From Flavobacteriaceae bacterium GSB9 (lineage in GTDB: Bacteria > Bacteroidota > Bacteroidia > Flavobacteriales > Flavobacteriaceae), in NCBI GenBank assembly GCA_022749295.1, contig CP062007.1:2976001-3040000 (forward strand): a stretch of 64,000 bases of DNA. Reading direction: 5' to 3'. Made by a program: the position numbers and the translations under genes. Below the pieces are notes generated by a model. It was not told the DNA's origin. It saw nothing but the letters and a program-made list of their open reading frames with translations, and did no database searches. This document shows, one piece after another, positions 1 through 8,642 of the stretch (positions are counted from its first letter, which is position 1; every line of letters begins with the position of its first letter).

Positions 1-976
1 AATTCAAAATTTATTTTTTCCATTTTAGTGTTAACTATAAGTAACATAGGTTTTTCCAAAGAAGTAAAAGGAGTTGTAAAAAATAAAATTGAGCAACCTC
101 TAGATGCGGCTTACATTTATAATTTAAACTCAAAAGTCATACACACTCTCTTGAAAATGGCGTGTTTGCTTTAAATGCTTGTAAAGTAGGAGATTCCATA
201 AGATAGGTTTGTTGGGTTATAGTAATAAAACCATCGTGCTGAATGAAGCAAATATCAATTCAAAGCTTGCTGTAATACTGGAAGAAAAATTATTTAAATT
301 GGAAGGGATGGTTATTCAGGAAGAACTTAACGCTATCAGTACTATTTCCAGACTTGATATACAAATGAGTCCTGTAAACTCCTCGCAAGAAATATTGCGA
401 AAAGTATCAGGATTAATCATCGGTCAACATGCCGGTAGTGGAAAAGCAGAACAACTTTTTTTTGCAACAAGAATTTGTTTATGTTGGTGATGCCGGTATT
501 TTAGAACCTAGTAGTAAAACAGAACGTTATGGATTAGATTTAGGATTGCGCTATCAGTTTAACGATTAGTTGTTTTTTGATACCGATGCTACAGTAACAG
601 AGTCTAGAAGTACTGAGAAGGCTCTAAAGGAGAAAATTATATTCCCATAGCTCCATATTTTACAATTTCATGCGGGTTGTCGGTTAACAATTTAAGTGGT
701 TTTTCTGGAGGCTTAAGGTGTCGATTTGTTGATGATAGACCTGCAAATGAAGACAATAGCATAGTGGTAGAAGGCTATTTTGTAACCGATATAAATGCTA
801 ATTATAAAATAGGAAATGAAACCATAGGTATGGTAATCGAGAATTTATTTGATGTGGCTTGGAACGAGACACAATTTGCAGCCGAATTGCGCTTGAAAGA
901 TGAGGAGCTGTTCGTTGAAGAAATACAGTTTACACCTGGAACACCTTTTAATTTAAAGGGGATTAATATCCTGTAG
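1..976 (+). pseudogene. Decayed TonB-dependent receptor (frameshifts plus large internal deletion)
   Basis: Three reading frames together spell pieces of one outer-membrane receptor. The first frame (1-174) reads a signal-peptide-like start and a carboxypeptidase-regulatory-like beginning (KEVKGVVKNK). The text continues in other frames as ENGVFALNACKVGDSI and then as a plug start with SSQEILRKVSGLIIGQHAG near 375-440. Just after GKAEQLF (about 460) the sequence jumps, with a frame change, to late barrel text (EFVYVGDAGILEPSSKTERY). A stop follows near 568, and the last open frame ends with ENLFDVAWNETQF and FTPGTPFNLKG. The middle of the receptor, more than 1 kb in a normal copy, is missing. 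Barrel-closing receptors usually end in an aromatic residue, but this one ends in Leu. The 5' end may lie outside the window. The receptor identity is judged from plug and C-terminal motifs; the original substrate is unknown. Confidence 0.8.
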
Positions 977-1192
977 GTTTAAAAATATACACAAATTATA
1001 AGCTGATTTTTGAAACGATTTATTAAAAAACTTAAATAAAGTGTTTGGTTTTAGGTTTCCTGCTAAGTGGAAGTGCTTTGTTATAGCAATATAACTGGTG
1101 ACTTTCTTTGTTAGGATGAGGCAAAATTAATGATTAACGGGGCATTAATATTAGTTTTGCTTAAAACTATGTATTATTATACTTTGTTTTAG

Positions 1193-1617
1193 CTAGTTTT
1201 TTTCCTTTTTCAATTCTTTTTCTCGTTTCCGTTTTTCTCTTCTCAGTCTACTTTTTTTAGCACCTTCAGTTTCTATTTCAAATACTATTGGCATTGAGTA
1301 TTTTTGACTAATTTTTTTCCGTTATGTTCCGAAGGTGTCATTTTCGGGAGTGCTTCTAAAATCCGAATAGCTTCTTTTTCAAATAAAGGATGTACAGATC
1401 TAGCTTTTATATCAACAACATTTCCTTCTTCATTAATAGTAAAAATGGTCAGAACTTTTATTTGGTCTCCACCTTTGTAGTTCAGTTGTTTTGCAATGCT
1501 GTCAAGTTTGTTCCGATTATCATTATTAAAAGATTCAGAAACTTTTTTAGATACGCTAGTTTGTCCAAAAGCAAAATTTGTCAATGTAAGAAGTAAAATT
1601 ATTATTGTTTTTCTCAT
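1193..1617 (-). pseudogene. Secreted TonB C-terminal-domain protein, frameshifted near its end
   Basis: The frame opens at 1617 with a signal peptide (MRKTIIILLLTLTNFAFGQ) followed by a TonB C-terminal-like domain: VLTIFTINEEGNVVDIK, then HPLFEKEAIRILEALPKM and HNGKKLV. It stops at 1285 after KNTQCQ. Shifting frame by one base at about 1290 restores the usual family ending (YSMPIVFEIE) plus a basic tail (KKSRLRREKRKREKELKKEKN without its last residue), and this frame stops at 1193. A one-base deletion therefore probably truncated the gene, or there is a sequencing error. It has no N-terminal membrane anchor or proline-rich linker as in true TonB, so it is one of the stand-alone periplasmic TonB_C proteins of Bacteroidota. 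The role is unknown. It faces the decayed receptor. Confidence 0.65.
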
Positions 1618-1711
1618 TTTTTGAAATTAACTTCAACTAGTTATATGTAGAATAAAGTAAATATTACTCCTTAAATTTTGTGAGATAGTAGTAATTTTAT
1701 TTCCAATGTAA

Positions 1712-2512
1712 TCAGGAGGCTTGTACCACACCTAACGTATACAATTGCTCCATAGTAGGCGTTTCACTACCGCCAGATGGCTCTAAAGTAATGCCGAAAG
1801 CCTCACTATTGTTGGGGTTTTCAATTTCAAAAATTTTATTTTCGTCGGTAATAAAACCATCAATGGTACCTAAGCTGGTTGGTGTCAATGGGCTTAATTT
1901 TAACGACCATACTTGGTAAACCATCCCTTCTGGAGGTTCAGGCAAGCCTTGGGCGTCTAGAAATATTCTTTTGGAATTTTTATCCCAATATACTTTGGCA
2001 TAGGTTTGGGAGAAGTTGCCTTGTCCGGCCAACGGCACTTGAGTAATATTAGCATCGCGCAAAATTGAAATTAGCGTATTGGCATCTTCTAAACTATTTC
2101 TGGATTTTTCGATTTGGTTTTCCAATAGTTCTTGTTGCGTTTCAGCAACACGAATCTTAGATTTTAGGGTGTTATTTTGGTTAATGGCCCACCATAACCC
2201 TATGGCCAACGCAATGGTTGCTGCCCAGCCTGTGTAGGTTAACCAATTGTATTTTGGTTTTGCAAAAGGAATAACTTTGGTGCCCTCGTCATTTAGCTCT
2301 AATTTATTTTTAATGGTTTGAAATGATTCCTTAGTTTTGGGTGATACCGATGAGGTAAGTTTTATAATGGCGGCTTCAATATTTAAAACCTCTTGTTGTA
2401 TTTCAGGATATTGTTGCACCATATTATACACTTCCTTGTTTTCTTTTTCAGAAAGTGTGCCAGCTACATATAGCTCTAAAATACCAGATTCTATGTATGC
2501 TTTTATATCCAT
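1712..2512 (-). CDS. Anti-sigma factor, RskA-like
   Basis: A 266-residue membrane protein. Residues 1-60 form the cytosolic sigma-binding part (ELYVAGTLSEKENKEV), without a visible zinc HxxxCxxC motif. One transmembrane helix lies at about 90-112 (YTGWAATIALAIGLWWAI), then a probable coiled coil at about 113-148. The extracytoplasmic part resembles the RskA C-terminal domain (FLDAQGLPEPPEGMVYQVW, then SGGSETPTMEQLYTLGVV). It lies one base downstream of the ECF sigma gene on the same strand, the usual sigma/anti-sigma arrangement. By family it would hold the sigma factor at the membrane until an envelope signal releases it. The signal cannot be read from the sequence. Confidence 0.85.
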   Translation of the reverse strand: MDIKAYIESGILELYVAGTLSEKENKEVYNMVQQYPEIQQEVLNIEAAIIKLTSSVSPKTKESFQTIKNKLELNDEGTKVIPFAKPKYNWLTYTGWAATIALAIGLWWAINQNNTLKSKIRVAETQQELLENQIEKSRNSLEDANTLISILRDANITQVPLAGQGNFSQTYAKVYWDKNSKRIFLDAQGLPEPPEGMVYQVWSLKLSPLTPTSLGTIDGFITDENKIFEIENPNNSEAFGITLEPSGGSETPTMEQLYTLGVVQAS

Positions 2513-2513
2513 T

Positions 2514-3044
2514 TTAATTTAATACCAAATTTCTTAGTTCATTAATGCAGTTTCTGTTTCTGGTTTTAATAGTGCCAACGGGCATGTCAAGAGCTTTAGA
2601 GGCTTCAACCTGTGTATAGCCTTTAAAGTATATGAGCTCAATAACTGCCTTGCATTTTTCGGCAAGCTTGTCTACAAACTTTTTAATACCTATAGCATCT
2701 GTTGAATTATCCAGACTCTCTTTGGTTTCAATTATATCTACGAAAAAATCAGAATCGAGGTTTTGTTTTGCCTTTTTAAATGCTTTTGATCGTGTTTTGT
2801 CAATAGCAGCGTTTCTGGCGATATTTAAAATCCAAGTAAAAAAACGACCTTTAGAGCTTGAATAAGTGTTTGATTTGTGCCAGGCTTTTATGAAAACATC
2901 TTGCATCACTTCTTCGGCTAAATCGTAATCTCTTAAAATATTGAAAATAACCCCATGCATGCTATCCCTATACATGTTGTATAGCATTTCAAAAGCCTTT
3001 TCGTCTTTTTCTTTAAATTTTTTTACCAGTGATTCTAGGTCCAT
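2514..3044 (-). CDS. ECF-type RNA polymerase sigma factor
   Basis: Encodes about 176 residues from the ATG at 3044 (MDLESLVKKFKEKDEKAFEM). An upstream in-frame ATG at 3107 would add 21 hydrophobic residues that are not part of the sigma fold, so the internal start is preferred. Region 2 is visible as FEMLYNMYRDSMHGVI, DLAEEVMQDVFIKAWHK and FFTWILNIARNAAIDKTRS. Region 4 is visible as CKAVIELIYFKGYTQVEAS and ALDMPVGTIKTRNRNCINEL. It directs RNA polymerase to an unidentified regulon and probably shares a transcript with the RskA-like anti-sigma gene that follows. Confidence 0.92.
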   Translation of the reverse strand: MDLESLVKKFKEKDEKAFEMLYNMYRDSMHGVIFNILRDYDLAEEVMQDVFIKAWHKSNTYSSSKGRFFTWILNIARNAAIDKTRSKAFKKAKQNLDSDFFVDIIETKESLDNSTDAIGIKKFVDKLAEKCKAVIELIYFKGYTQVEASKALDMPVGTIKTRNRNCINELRNLVLN

Positions 3045-3134
3045 TAACGACTTTAATTTGTTGAATTTACTAATTTTTATATAAACAAGGATAAAAAAAA
3101 TTACCAATTGGTGTAATTAAACTTGAATGTGGTG

Positions 3135-4895
3135 TTACTTTAAAATTGTGTTAAAGTAATTTTTTAAGTGCTCAGCATCAAGCGCAACATATTTTTGCAA
3201 TTCCTCAACACTTCCATGCTCGATAAATTCGTCGGGAATGCCTAATGTTTTAATGGTATTTTGGTAGTTGTTGGTGGCAGCAAACTCTAAAATAGCACTT
3301 CCAAAACCACCAATAAAGGCATTGTCTTCAACGGTAATAATAGTATTGTGAGTTATAAAGATATGGTGCAGCAATGTTTCGTCCAAAGGTTTTGCAAAAC
3401 GCATGTCGTAATGTGAAATATCTAAATTTTTAGAAGCATCACTTACATTTTTGGCCATGTTTCCAATGCTTAAAACGGCTAGATTTTTACCATGTTTTAA
3501 TCGGACTCCTTTTCCAATTTCAATTGTTTTAAATGGTTGCTGCCAATCGATGGTTGTACCTCTCCCTCGTGGATACCGAATGGCAATTGGGCTGTTTAAC
3601 CCTAATTGTGCTGTATACATGATGTTTCTGAGTTCAACCTCATTGCGTGGTGCAAAAATAATAAGGTTGGGTATGCAGCGTAAATAACTCAAATCAAAAA
3701 CCCCATGGTGGGTAGCGCCATCGGCTCCAACTAAACCAGCGCGATCCAAACAAAAAATAACAGGTAGTTTTTGTAGTGCCACATCGTGTATAATTTGGTC
3801 GTAACCCCGTTGTAAAAATGTGGAATAGATATTACAAAATGGAATAAGCCCTTGGGTAGCCATCCCAGCGGCTAAGGTGACGGCGTGCTGTTCAGCAATG
3901 CCAACATCAAAAGCACGTTCTGGCATTTCAGCCATCATGAATTTAAGTGAACTGCCCGTGGGCATTGCTGGTGTAATGCCTACAATATTTTTATTATGTT
4001 TGGCAAGTTCAACAATGGTGTGCCCAAAAACATCTTGATATTTGGGAGGTTGTGTAACCTTTGGCTTACTTATTAAATCTCCCGTTTTTGCATCAAACTT
4101 GCCTGGAGCGTGGTATTTTACCTGGTCGGCTTCGGCTTGCTTTAAACCTTTTCCTTTTGTTGTAATGATATGTAAAAACTTTGGGCCTTTTTTCTTTTTT
4201 AGCCGTTTTAGTTCTGTGATTATAGCTTCTATATCATGGCCGTCAATGGGACCTGAATAATCAAAATTTAGGGCTTTAATAATGTTATTTCGTTTTTGCG
4301 TACCCTTTTTTACGTTAGTTAAATATTGTTTTAGGGCGCCAACGCTAGGGTCGATACCAATAGCATTATCGTTTAAAATGACCAATAAATTGGCATCGGT
4401 AACGCCAGCGTGGTTTAGGCCCTCAAAGGCCATGCCGCCCGCGATACTGGCATCGCCAATTACAGCGACATGTTGTTTTTCAGTATCGCCTTTAATTTTA
4501 GAAGCAATGGCCATGCCCAATGCTGCCGAAATAGATGTTGAAGCGTGCCCAACTCCAAAACTGTCGTAAATACTTTCGGCGCGTTTCGGAAATCCGCTAA
4601 TACCGCCTAATTGTCTGTTGGTGTGGAAAATGTCTTTTCTGCCTGTTAAAATTTTGTGCCCATAGGCTTGATGGCCTACATCCCAAATGAGTTGGTCATC
4701 GGGTGTGTTGAATACGTAATGTAAGGCAATGGTTAATTCCACCACACCTAAACTGGCCCCCAAATGGCCTTCCTTGGTGGCTACAATATTTATGATGAAT
4801 TCGCGCAGTTCTTTTGCAAGTTGAGGAAGGTCTTTAGTTTTTAAAAGACGCAAATCTGCGGGCGTGTTTATATGGCTTAAAAATGATTTCTGCAC
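3135..4895 (-). CDS. dxs: 1-Deoxy-D-xylulose-5-phosphate synthase
   Basis: Thiamine-diphosphate enzyme that condenses pyruvate and glyceraldehyde 3-phosphate, the first step of the MEP isoprenoid pathway; the product also feeds thiamine and pyridoxal synthesis. The N-terminal domain shows TKEGHLGASLGVVELTIALH, DVGHQAYGHKILTGR and the cofactor motif GDASIAGGMAFEGLNHAG with NDNAIGID. The central domain shows FDVGIAEQHAVTLAAGMA and DRAGLVGADGATHHG, and a transketolase C-terminal domain follows. Length is slightly below enterobacterial Dxs. No ATG lies near the start. A TTG at 4910 overlaps a TAnnTTTG promoter box (4900-4907), so the GTG at 4895, which reads MQKSFLSHINTPADLRLL, is preferred; its message would be nearly leaderless. 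Confidence 0.95.
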   Translation of the reverse strand: MQKSFLSHINTPADLRLLKTKDLPQLAKELREFIINIVATKEGHLGASLGVVELTIALHYVFNTPDDQLIWDVGHQAYGHKILTGRKDIFHTNRQLGGISGFPKRAESIYDSFGVGHASTSISAALGMAIASKIKGDTEKQHVAVIGDASIAGGMAFEGLNHAGVTDANLLVILNDNAIGIDPSVGALKQYLTNVKKGTQKRNNIIKALNFDYSGPIDGHDIEAIITELKRLKKKKGPKFLHIITTKGKGLKQAEADQVKYHAPGKFDAKTGDLISKPKVTQPPKYQDVFGHTIVELAKHNKNIVGITPAMPTGSSLKFMMAEMPERAFDVGIAEQHAVTLAAGMATQGLIPFCNIYSTFLQRGYDQIIHDVALQKLPVIFCLDRAGLVGADGATHHGVFDLSYLRCIPNLIIFAPRNEVELRNIMYTAQLGLNSPIAIRYPRGRGTTIDWQQPFKTIEIGKGVRLKHGKNLAVLSIGNMAKNVSDASKNLDISHYDMRFAKPLDETLLHHIFITHNTIITVEDNAFIGGFGSAILEFAATNNYQNTIKTLGIPDEFIEHGSVEELQKYVALDAEHLKNYFNTILK

Positions 4896-4899
4896 ACCG

Positions 4900-4907
4900 C
4901 AAAAGTA
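4900..4907 (-). promoter_or_regulatory. Candidate promoter -7 box of dxs
   Basis: The minus strand reads TACTTTTG, a match to the Bacteroidota -7 consensus TAnnTTTG, followed by GCGGTGTGCAG. No clear TTTG -33 box lies at the expected distance. Transcription would begin at about 4893-4896, next to the GTG start of dxs. Confidence 0.45.
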
Positions 4908-5152
4908 CAAGATTTTATTGTCCTTCTAAGATAAAAAATAAGGTTAGATTTTATCAAACCTATCAAAAAAAAACTCAAAATTGTTTTTAGGCAGGATGGT
5001 GCGGCTGGCTTTAATTTAAAAAATTATTTTAAAATTTCATGAAATTTATTTCAAAACGAAATATAGGTTGTTTAGTTAATAATTTTTTAACGTTAATAAT
5101 TATTTGTTGAAGAATAATTATATTTGGGTGACTAATTCAAATAAAAATTAAA

Positions 5153-7888
5153 ATGAACAAAAATTACAGAGTTTTGGCCTTAATGGTCTTTTCTTTTTTT
5201 GCCCTGCAGACAGTCGTGGGGCAGGAACTGTTGAAAACTTCAAAACATGCCCCAAAAATTTCAGAATATTTATCTAAAAATAAAACAAAGTATAACCTTT
5301 CAAGTTCAGATTTAGAAAATATACAGCTAAACAGAGAGGTGTATTCTGCTTCCACAGGAATTACACACAGTTATTTAAACCAAGCCTATAAGGGCGTTAA
5401 AATACATAATGCCATTTCAACGGTAGGCATTAAAAACAATCAAGTATTTCATTTTGCCAATAAGTTTAAGAGTGGTATCAGTAAAAAAATAAATGTTGAA
5501 TCACCTGCGTTGAACAGGGTTCAAGCCATTCAAAAAGCAGCAACACATTTTAATCTGGGTAATGTAGGTAGTATTAAGTTGCTTGACTCTAAAAATGGTA
5601 AGGATATTTATTCGAAAGGTGACATTTCACAAGAAAATATACCTGTAGAACAAGTGTATTATCAGATGCCCGATGGCGAGTTAAGATTATCGTGGAACTT
5701 AAGTATTTACACCGTAGATAGCCAACACTGGTGGAGTGTTAGGGTTGATGCTGTAACAGGAGAAATTTTAGATACGAATGATTGGGTGACACGTTGTAAA
5801 TTCAACGGGGATCATGCTGGGCATGGAGTTAATAACCTTAAAAACAAAGAAAGTAAAACTTCAAATTTGTTTAAAACATCTGAAGCTACAATGTTTGTAG
5901 ATGGCGCACAATATAACGTATTCCCACTTCCAATAGAAAGTCCTAGTCACGGTGCCGTTCAATTAGTTACCAATCCAGCAGATGCCACCGCATCACCTTT
6001 TGGTTGGCACGATACCGATGGTAATGCAGGGCCAGAATATACTATTACCCGCGGGAATAATGTATGGGCACAAGAAGATAGAGATGGGGCAAACGATGAA
6101 GGCTATTCGCCTGATGGAACCGCAGCATTAGATTTTAACTTTTCGCTAAATATTAATCAAGAACCAATAGGGTATCAAGATGTAGCAATTACAAACTTGT
6201 TCTATACAAGTAATATGATGCATGATATTTTTTACCATTATGGATTTGATGAAGCTAGTGGAAACTTTCAGGAGAACAATTACGGTAAAGGAGGAGCTGA
6301 AGGCGATGTTGTATTGGCAGATGCCCAAGATGCTATTGAACACCCCACCGAGCCCCAAACCGATAATGCTAATTTTGCAACCCCACCAGATGGCAGTAGT
6401 CCCAGAATGCAAATGTATTTATGGAATAACTTTTCAATACCGCCTTTAACAATTAATAATGGCACATTAGCCGGGGGGTATGCTGCCGCTTTGCCATCTA
6501 CAACAGAGGGTGATGATGGTATTGGTAATATTACAGGGCCTTCAACAGTTCCGGTTACAGGTGATTTGGTTGTTGTTGATGATGGTACGGGTGCTCCAGA
6601 AGAAGGTTGTAACGCACTTGTAAATGGAGCTGAAGTAAATGGGAAAATAGCCGTGATTAGAAGGGGGAGTTGTAACTTCACCGTTAAAATTCAAAATGCC
6701 CAAGATGCAGGAGCTATTGCGGTGATAGTAGCAAATCATAATAACCCGACAAACGATCCTGATTATGGTGAATATGTTAGTATGTATGGTGTTACCGATC
6801 CTGCGTTTACAATTCCTTCTATTTTTATTAATTTTGACAATGGAGACGCTATAATAAACGCCATTCAAGGCGGCGAAACCCTAAATGCAACTATTGTGGT
6901 TGCGCCACGATTAGATTCTAGTTTCGATAATGGTGTTATTGTTCATGAATATGGTCATGGAATATCAAATAGACTTACCGGAGGTGCTGATACTTCTGAT
7001 TGTTTGTCAACTAATTTTCAAATGGGTGAAGGTTGGTCCGACTTTTTTACTTTTATTTTGACCATGAAGGCTTCTGATGATGGAGTTACAGGAAAAGGTA
7101 TTGCAACTTATGTCAATGGAGAAGGTATAAATGGGCAAGGTATTAGGCTTCGAAAATATAGCACGGATATGTCCGTTAATGAATATACCTTTGAAGCGAC
7201 TAATGATAATACAATTCTAGGAGAAGATGAGGATGGCGACCCTATAATTCTCAATCGTTTAGTGCATTACAATGGAACCATTTGGGCTACTATGCTATGG
7301 GATTTAACATGGGCTTATATAGATAAGTATGGTTTTGATCCCGATTTGAAAAATGGAACAGGGGGTAATAATAGAGTTATGCAAGTGGTTATGGAAGGAT
7401 TAAAACTCCAAGGTTGTAACCCCGAGTTTATTGAAGGGCGTGATGCTATTTTAGCAGCCGATACCGCTATTACCGGAGGAGAAGACCAATGCTTAATTTG
7501 GGAGGTATTCGCCAGAAGAGGATTAGGTGTTGATGCCTCAGAAGGTATTCCGTTTAAATTTGAGGATCAAGTTAATGGTTTTGCAACACCTGACCCTAGC
7601 GATCCTTCATTGGCCAATTGTACTACCTTAAGTGCTAACATATTTACGGTTAAAGATTTTAAAATTTACCCTAATCCGGCGAACGATAGAATTACCATTA
7701 AATCTGGTAAAAATTTAGGTAGTGTATCCATTAACTTAGTCGATATAAATGGAAGACCAGTACTCACCAAACAAGCAGATTTGCTTGGTGAGGTTGAGTT
7801 GAACACCAGTGCAATACAGTCAGGACTTTATATCTTAAATATAAAAGGGGAACACCTAAACACTAACCAAAAGATAATTATCGAGTAA
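5153..7888 (+). CDS. Secreted M36 (fungalysin-type) metallopeptidase with PA insert and T9SS tail
   Basis: A 911-residue secreted zinc peptidase. It has a signal peptide (residues 1-23, ending VVGQ), then a FTP/PepSY-like propeptide (about 30-210, with VRVDAVTGEILDTND). The catalytic domain carries HEYGH at 598-602 with zinc ligands His598 and His602 and catalytic Glu599. The third ligand is probably Glu626 in QMGEGWSDFF. A protease-associated (PA) domain is inserted at about 470-585 (GKIAVIRRGSCNF, AGAIAVIVANHN). The tail at about 835-911 is a type IX secretion sorting domain (FKIYPNPANDRITI, SGLYILNIKG). It should digest extracellular protein. A TATATTTG box lies at 5119-5126, without a good -33 box. 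A strong terminator follows. Confidence 0.93.
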   Translation: MNKNYRVLALMVFSFFALQTVVGQELLKTSKHAPKISEYLSKNKTKYNLSSSDLENIQLNREVYSASTGITHSYLNQAYKGVKIHNAISTVGIKNNQVFHFANKFKSGISKKINVESPALNRVQAIQKAATHFNLGNVGSIKLLDSKNGKDIYSKGDISQENIPVEQVYYQMPDGELRLSWNLSIYTVDSQHWWSVRVDAVTGEILDTNDWVTRCKFNGDHAGHGVNNLKNKESKTSNLFKTSEATMFVDGAQYNVFPLPIESPSHGAVQLVTNPADATASPFGWHDTDGNAGPEYTITRGNNVWAQEDRDGANDEGYSPDGTAALDFNFSLNINQEPIGYQDVAITNLFYTSNMMHDIFYHYGFDEASGNFQENNYGKGGAEGDVVLADAQDAIEHPTEPQTDNANFATPPDGSSPRMQMYLWNNFSIPPLTINNGTLAGGYAAALPSTTEGDDGIGNITGPSTVPVTGDLVVVDDGTGAPEEGCNALVNGAEVNGKIAVIRRGSCNFTVKIQNAQDAGAIAVIVANHNNPTNDPDYGEYVSMYGVTDPAFTIPSIFINFDNGDAIINAIQGGETLNATIVVAPRLDSSFDNGVIVHEYGHGISNRLTGGADTSDCLSTNFQMGEGWSDFFTFILTMKASDDGVTGKGIATYVNGEGINGQGIRLRKYSTDMSVNEYTFEATNDNTILGEDEDGDPIILNRLVHYNGTIWATMLWDLTWAYIDKYGFDPDLKNGTGGNNRVMQVVMEGLKLQGCNPEFIEGRDAILAADTAITGGEDQCLIWEVFARRGLGVDASEGIPFKFEDQVNGFATPDPSDPSLANCTTLSANIFTVKDFKIYPNPANDRITIKSGKNLGSVSINLVDINGRPVLTKQADLLGEVELNTSAIQSGLYILNIKGEHLNTNQKIIIE

Positions 7889-7907
7889 TATTTTTTGAAA
7901 TATTTGT

Positions 7908-7940
7908 AAAAAGACGACCCGTTTAACGGGTCGTCTTTTT
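7908..7940 (+). terminator. Rho-independent terminator of the M36 peptidase gene
   Basis: An almost perfect inverted repeat: AAAAAGACGACCCGTT, one central T, then AACGGGTCGTCTTTTT. The GC-rich stem is flanked by an A run and a T run, so it could work in both directions. It sits 20 bases after the peptidase stop and just before tadA. Confidence 0.9.
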
Positions 7941-7952
7941 TATTTTTGGATT

Positions 7953-8402
7953 ATGATAGAACCTTTCAATGATGCCTATTTTATGAAAAAAGCCTTGCAA
8001 GAGGCTGAAGCTGCTTTTGAAAAAGGCGAGATTCCTGTTGGAGCCGTAGTGGTTATTGAAAATAGAATTATTGCACGCGGCCATAATTTAACCGAAACCC
8101 TTAACGATGTTACGGCACATGCCGAAATGCAGGCTATTACTGCAGCAGCCAATTTTTTGGGAGGTAAGTACTTGCAAAAATGTACACTTTACGTTACATT
8201 AGAACCTTGCCAAATGTGCGCTGGTGCTTTGTATTGGAGTCAGATTTCAAATATTGTTTATGGTGCCAGGGATTTAGAGAGAGGTTGTATTAATCTCAAT
8301 ACTAAACTGCACCCTAGAACTAGTATTAAAGGTGGTGTGCTAGAGGAAGAAGCTGCAAATCTATTGAAGCGTTTTTTTATTGAAAAGCGAAACTTAAATT
8401 AG
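7953..8402 (+). CDS. tadA: tRNA-specific adenosine deaminase
   Basis: A 149-residue zinc deaminase that converts adenosine 34 of the tRNA-Arg(ACG) anticodon to inosine. The cytidine-deaminase fold motifs are intact: HAE at residues 56-58 (His zinc ligand and Glu proton shuttle) and PCQMC at 85-89 (two Cys zinc ligands). Length and the FFIEKRNLN tail fit bacterial TadA. A TATTTTTG box at 7941-7948 ends four bases before the ATG, so transcription from it would give a leaderless or nearly leaderless message. Its 3' end overlaps the convergent small membrane-protein gene by four bases. Confidence 0.95.
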   Translation: MIEPFNDAYFMKKALQEAEAAFEKGEIPVGAVVVIENRIIARGHNLTETLNDVTAHAEMQAITAAANFLGGKYLQKCTLYVTLEPCQMCAGALYWSQISNIVYGARDLERGCINLNTKLHPRTSIKGGVLEEEAANLLKRFFIEKRNLN

Positions 8403-8635
8403 TGTTTATTTTTGCGTTGACTCTCTCGCATTTTGTCTAAGTTCTCTTTGTTAATCATATAGTCTTTTATGTCTTTATCTTTCCATCGGTAGTAAGAAAA
8501 TAAAGGGAAAACCACTAAAAACAATCCGGCTACACCAAAACCTACTAACTTTTCAGAATAGGTAACATCTAGTACAAAGCCTAAAATAATGCTTGTAAAT
8601 ACGGCAATGGTTAATATATACAATAGGTATTTCAT
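8399..8635 (-). CDS. Small two-helix membrane protein of unknown function
   Basis: A 78-residue protein. Two hydrophobic segments are visible at about 3-24 (YLLYILTIAVFTSIILGFVL) and 32-50 (GFGVAGLFLVVFPLFSYY), followed by a highly charged tail (RWKDKDIKDYMINKEN, then KMRESQRKNKH). No enzyme motif was recognised. It begins seven bases from the stop of the downstream ClC gene on the same strand, so the cluster is probably read from the ClC genes into it. It could be an accessory of the ClC protein, but that is only inferred from position. Confidence 0.7.
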   Translation of the reverse strand: MKYLLYILTIAVFTSIILGFVLDVTYSEKLVGFGVAGLFLVVFPLFSYYRWKDKDIKDYMINKENLDKMRESQRKNKH

Positions 8636-8642
8636 TAAACGG

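Noticed and set aside
6280-6681. Open frame of 133 codons on the minus strand
   Set aside because: Antisense to the PA-domain region of the M36 peptidase and without homology-like text.
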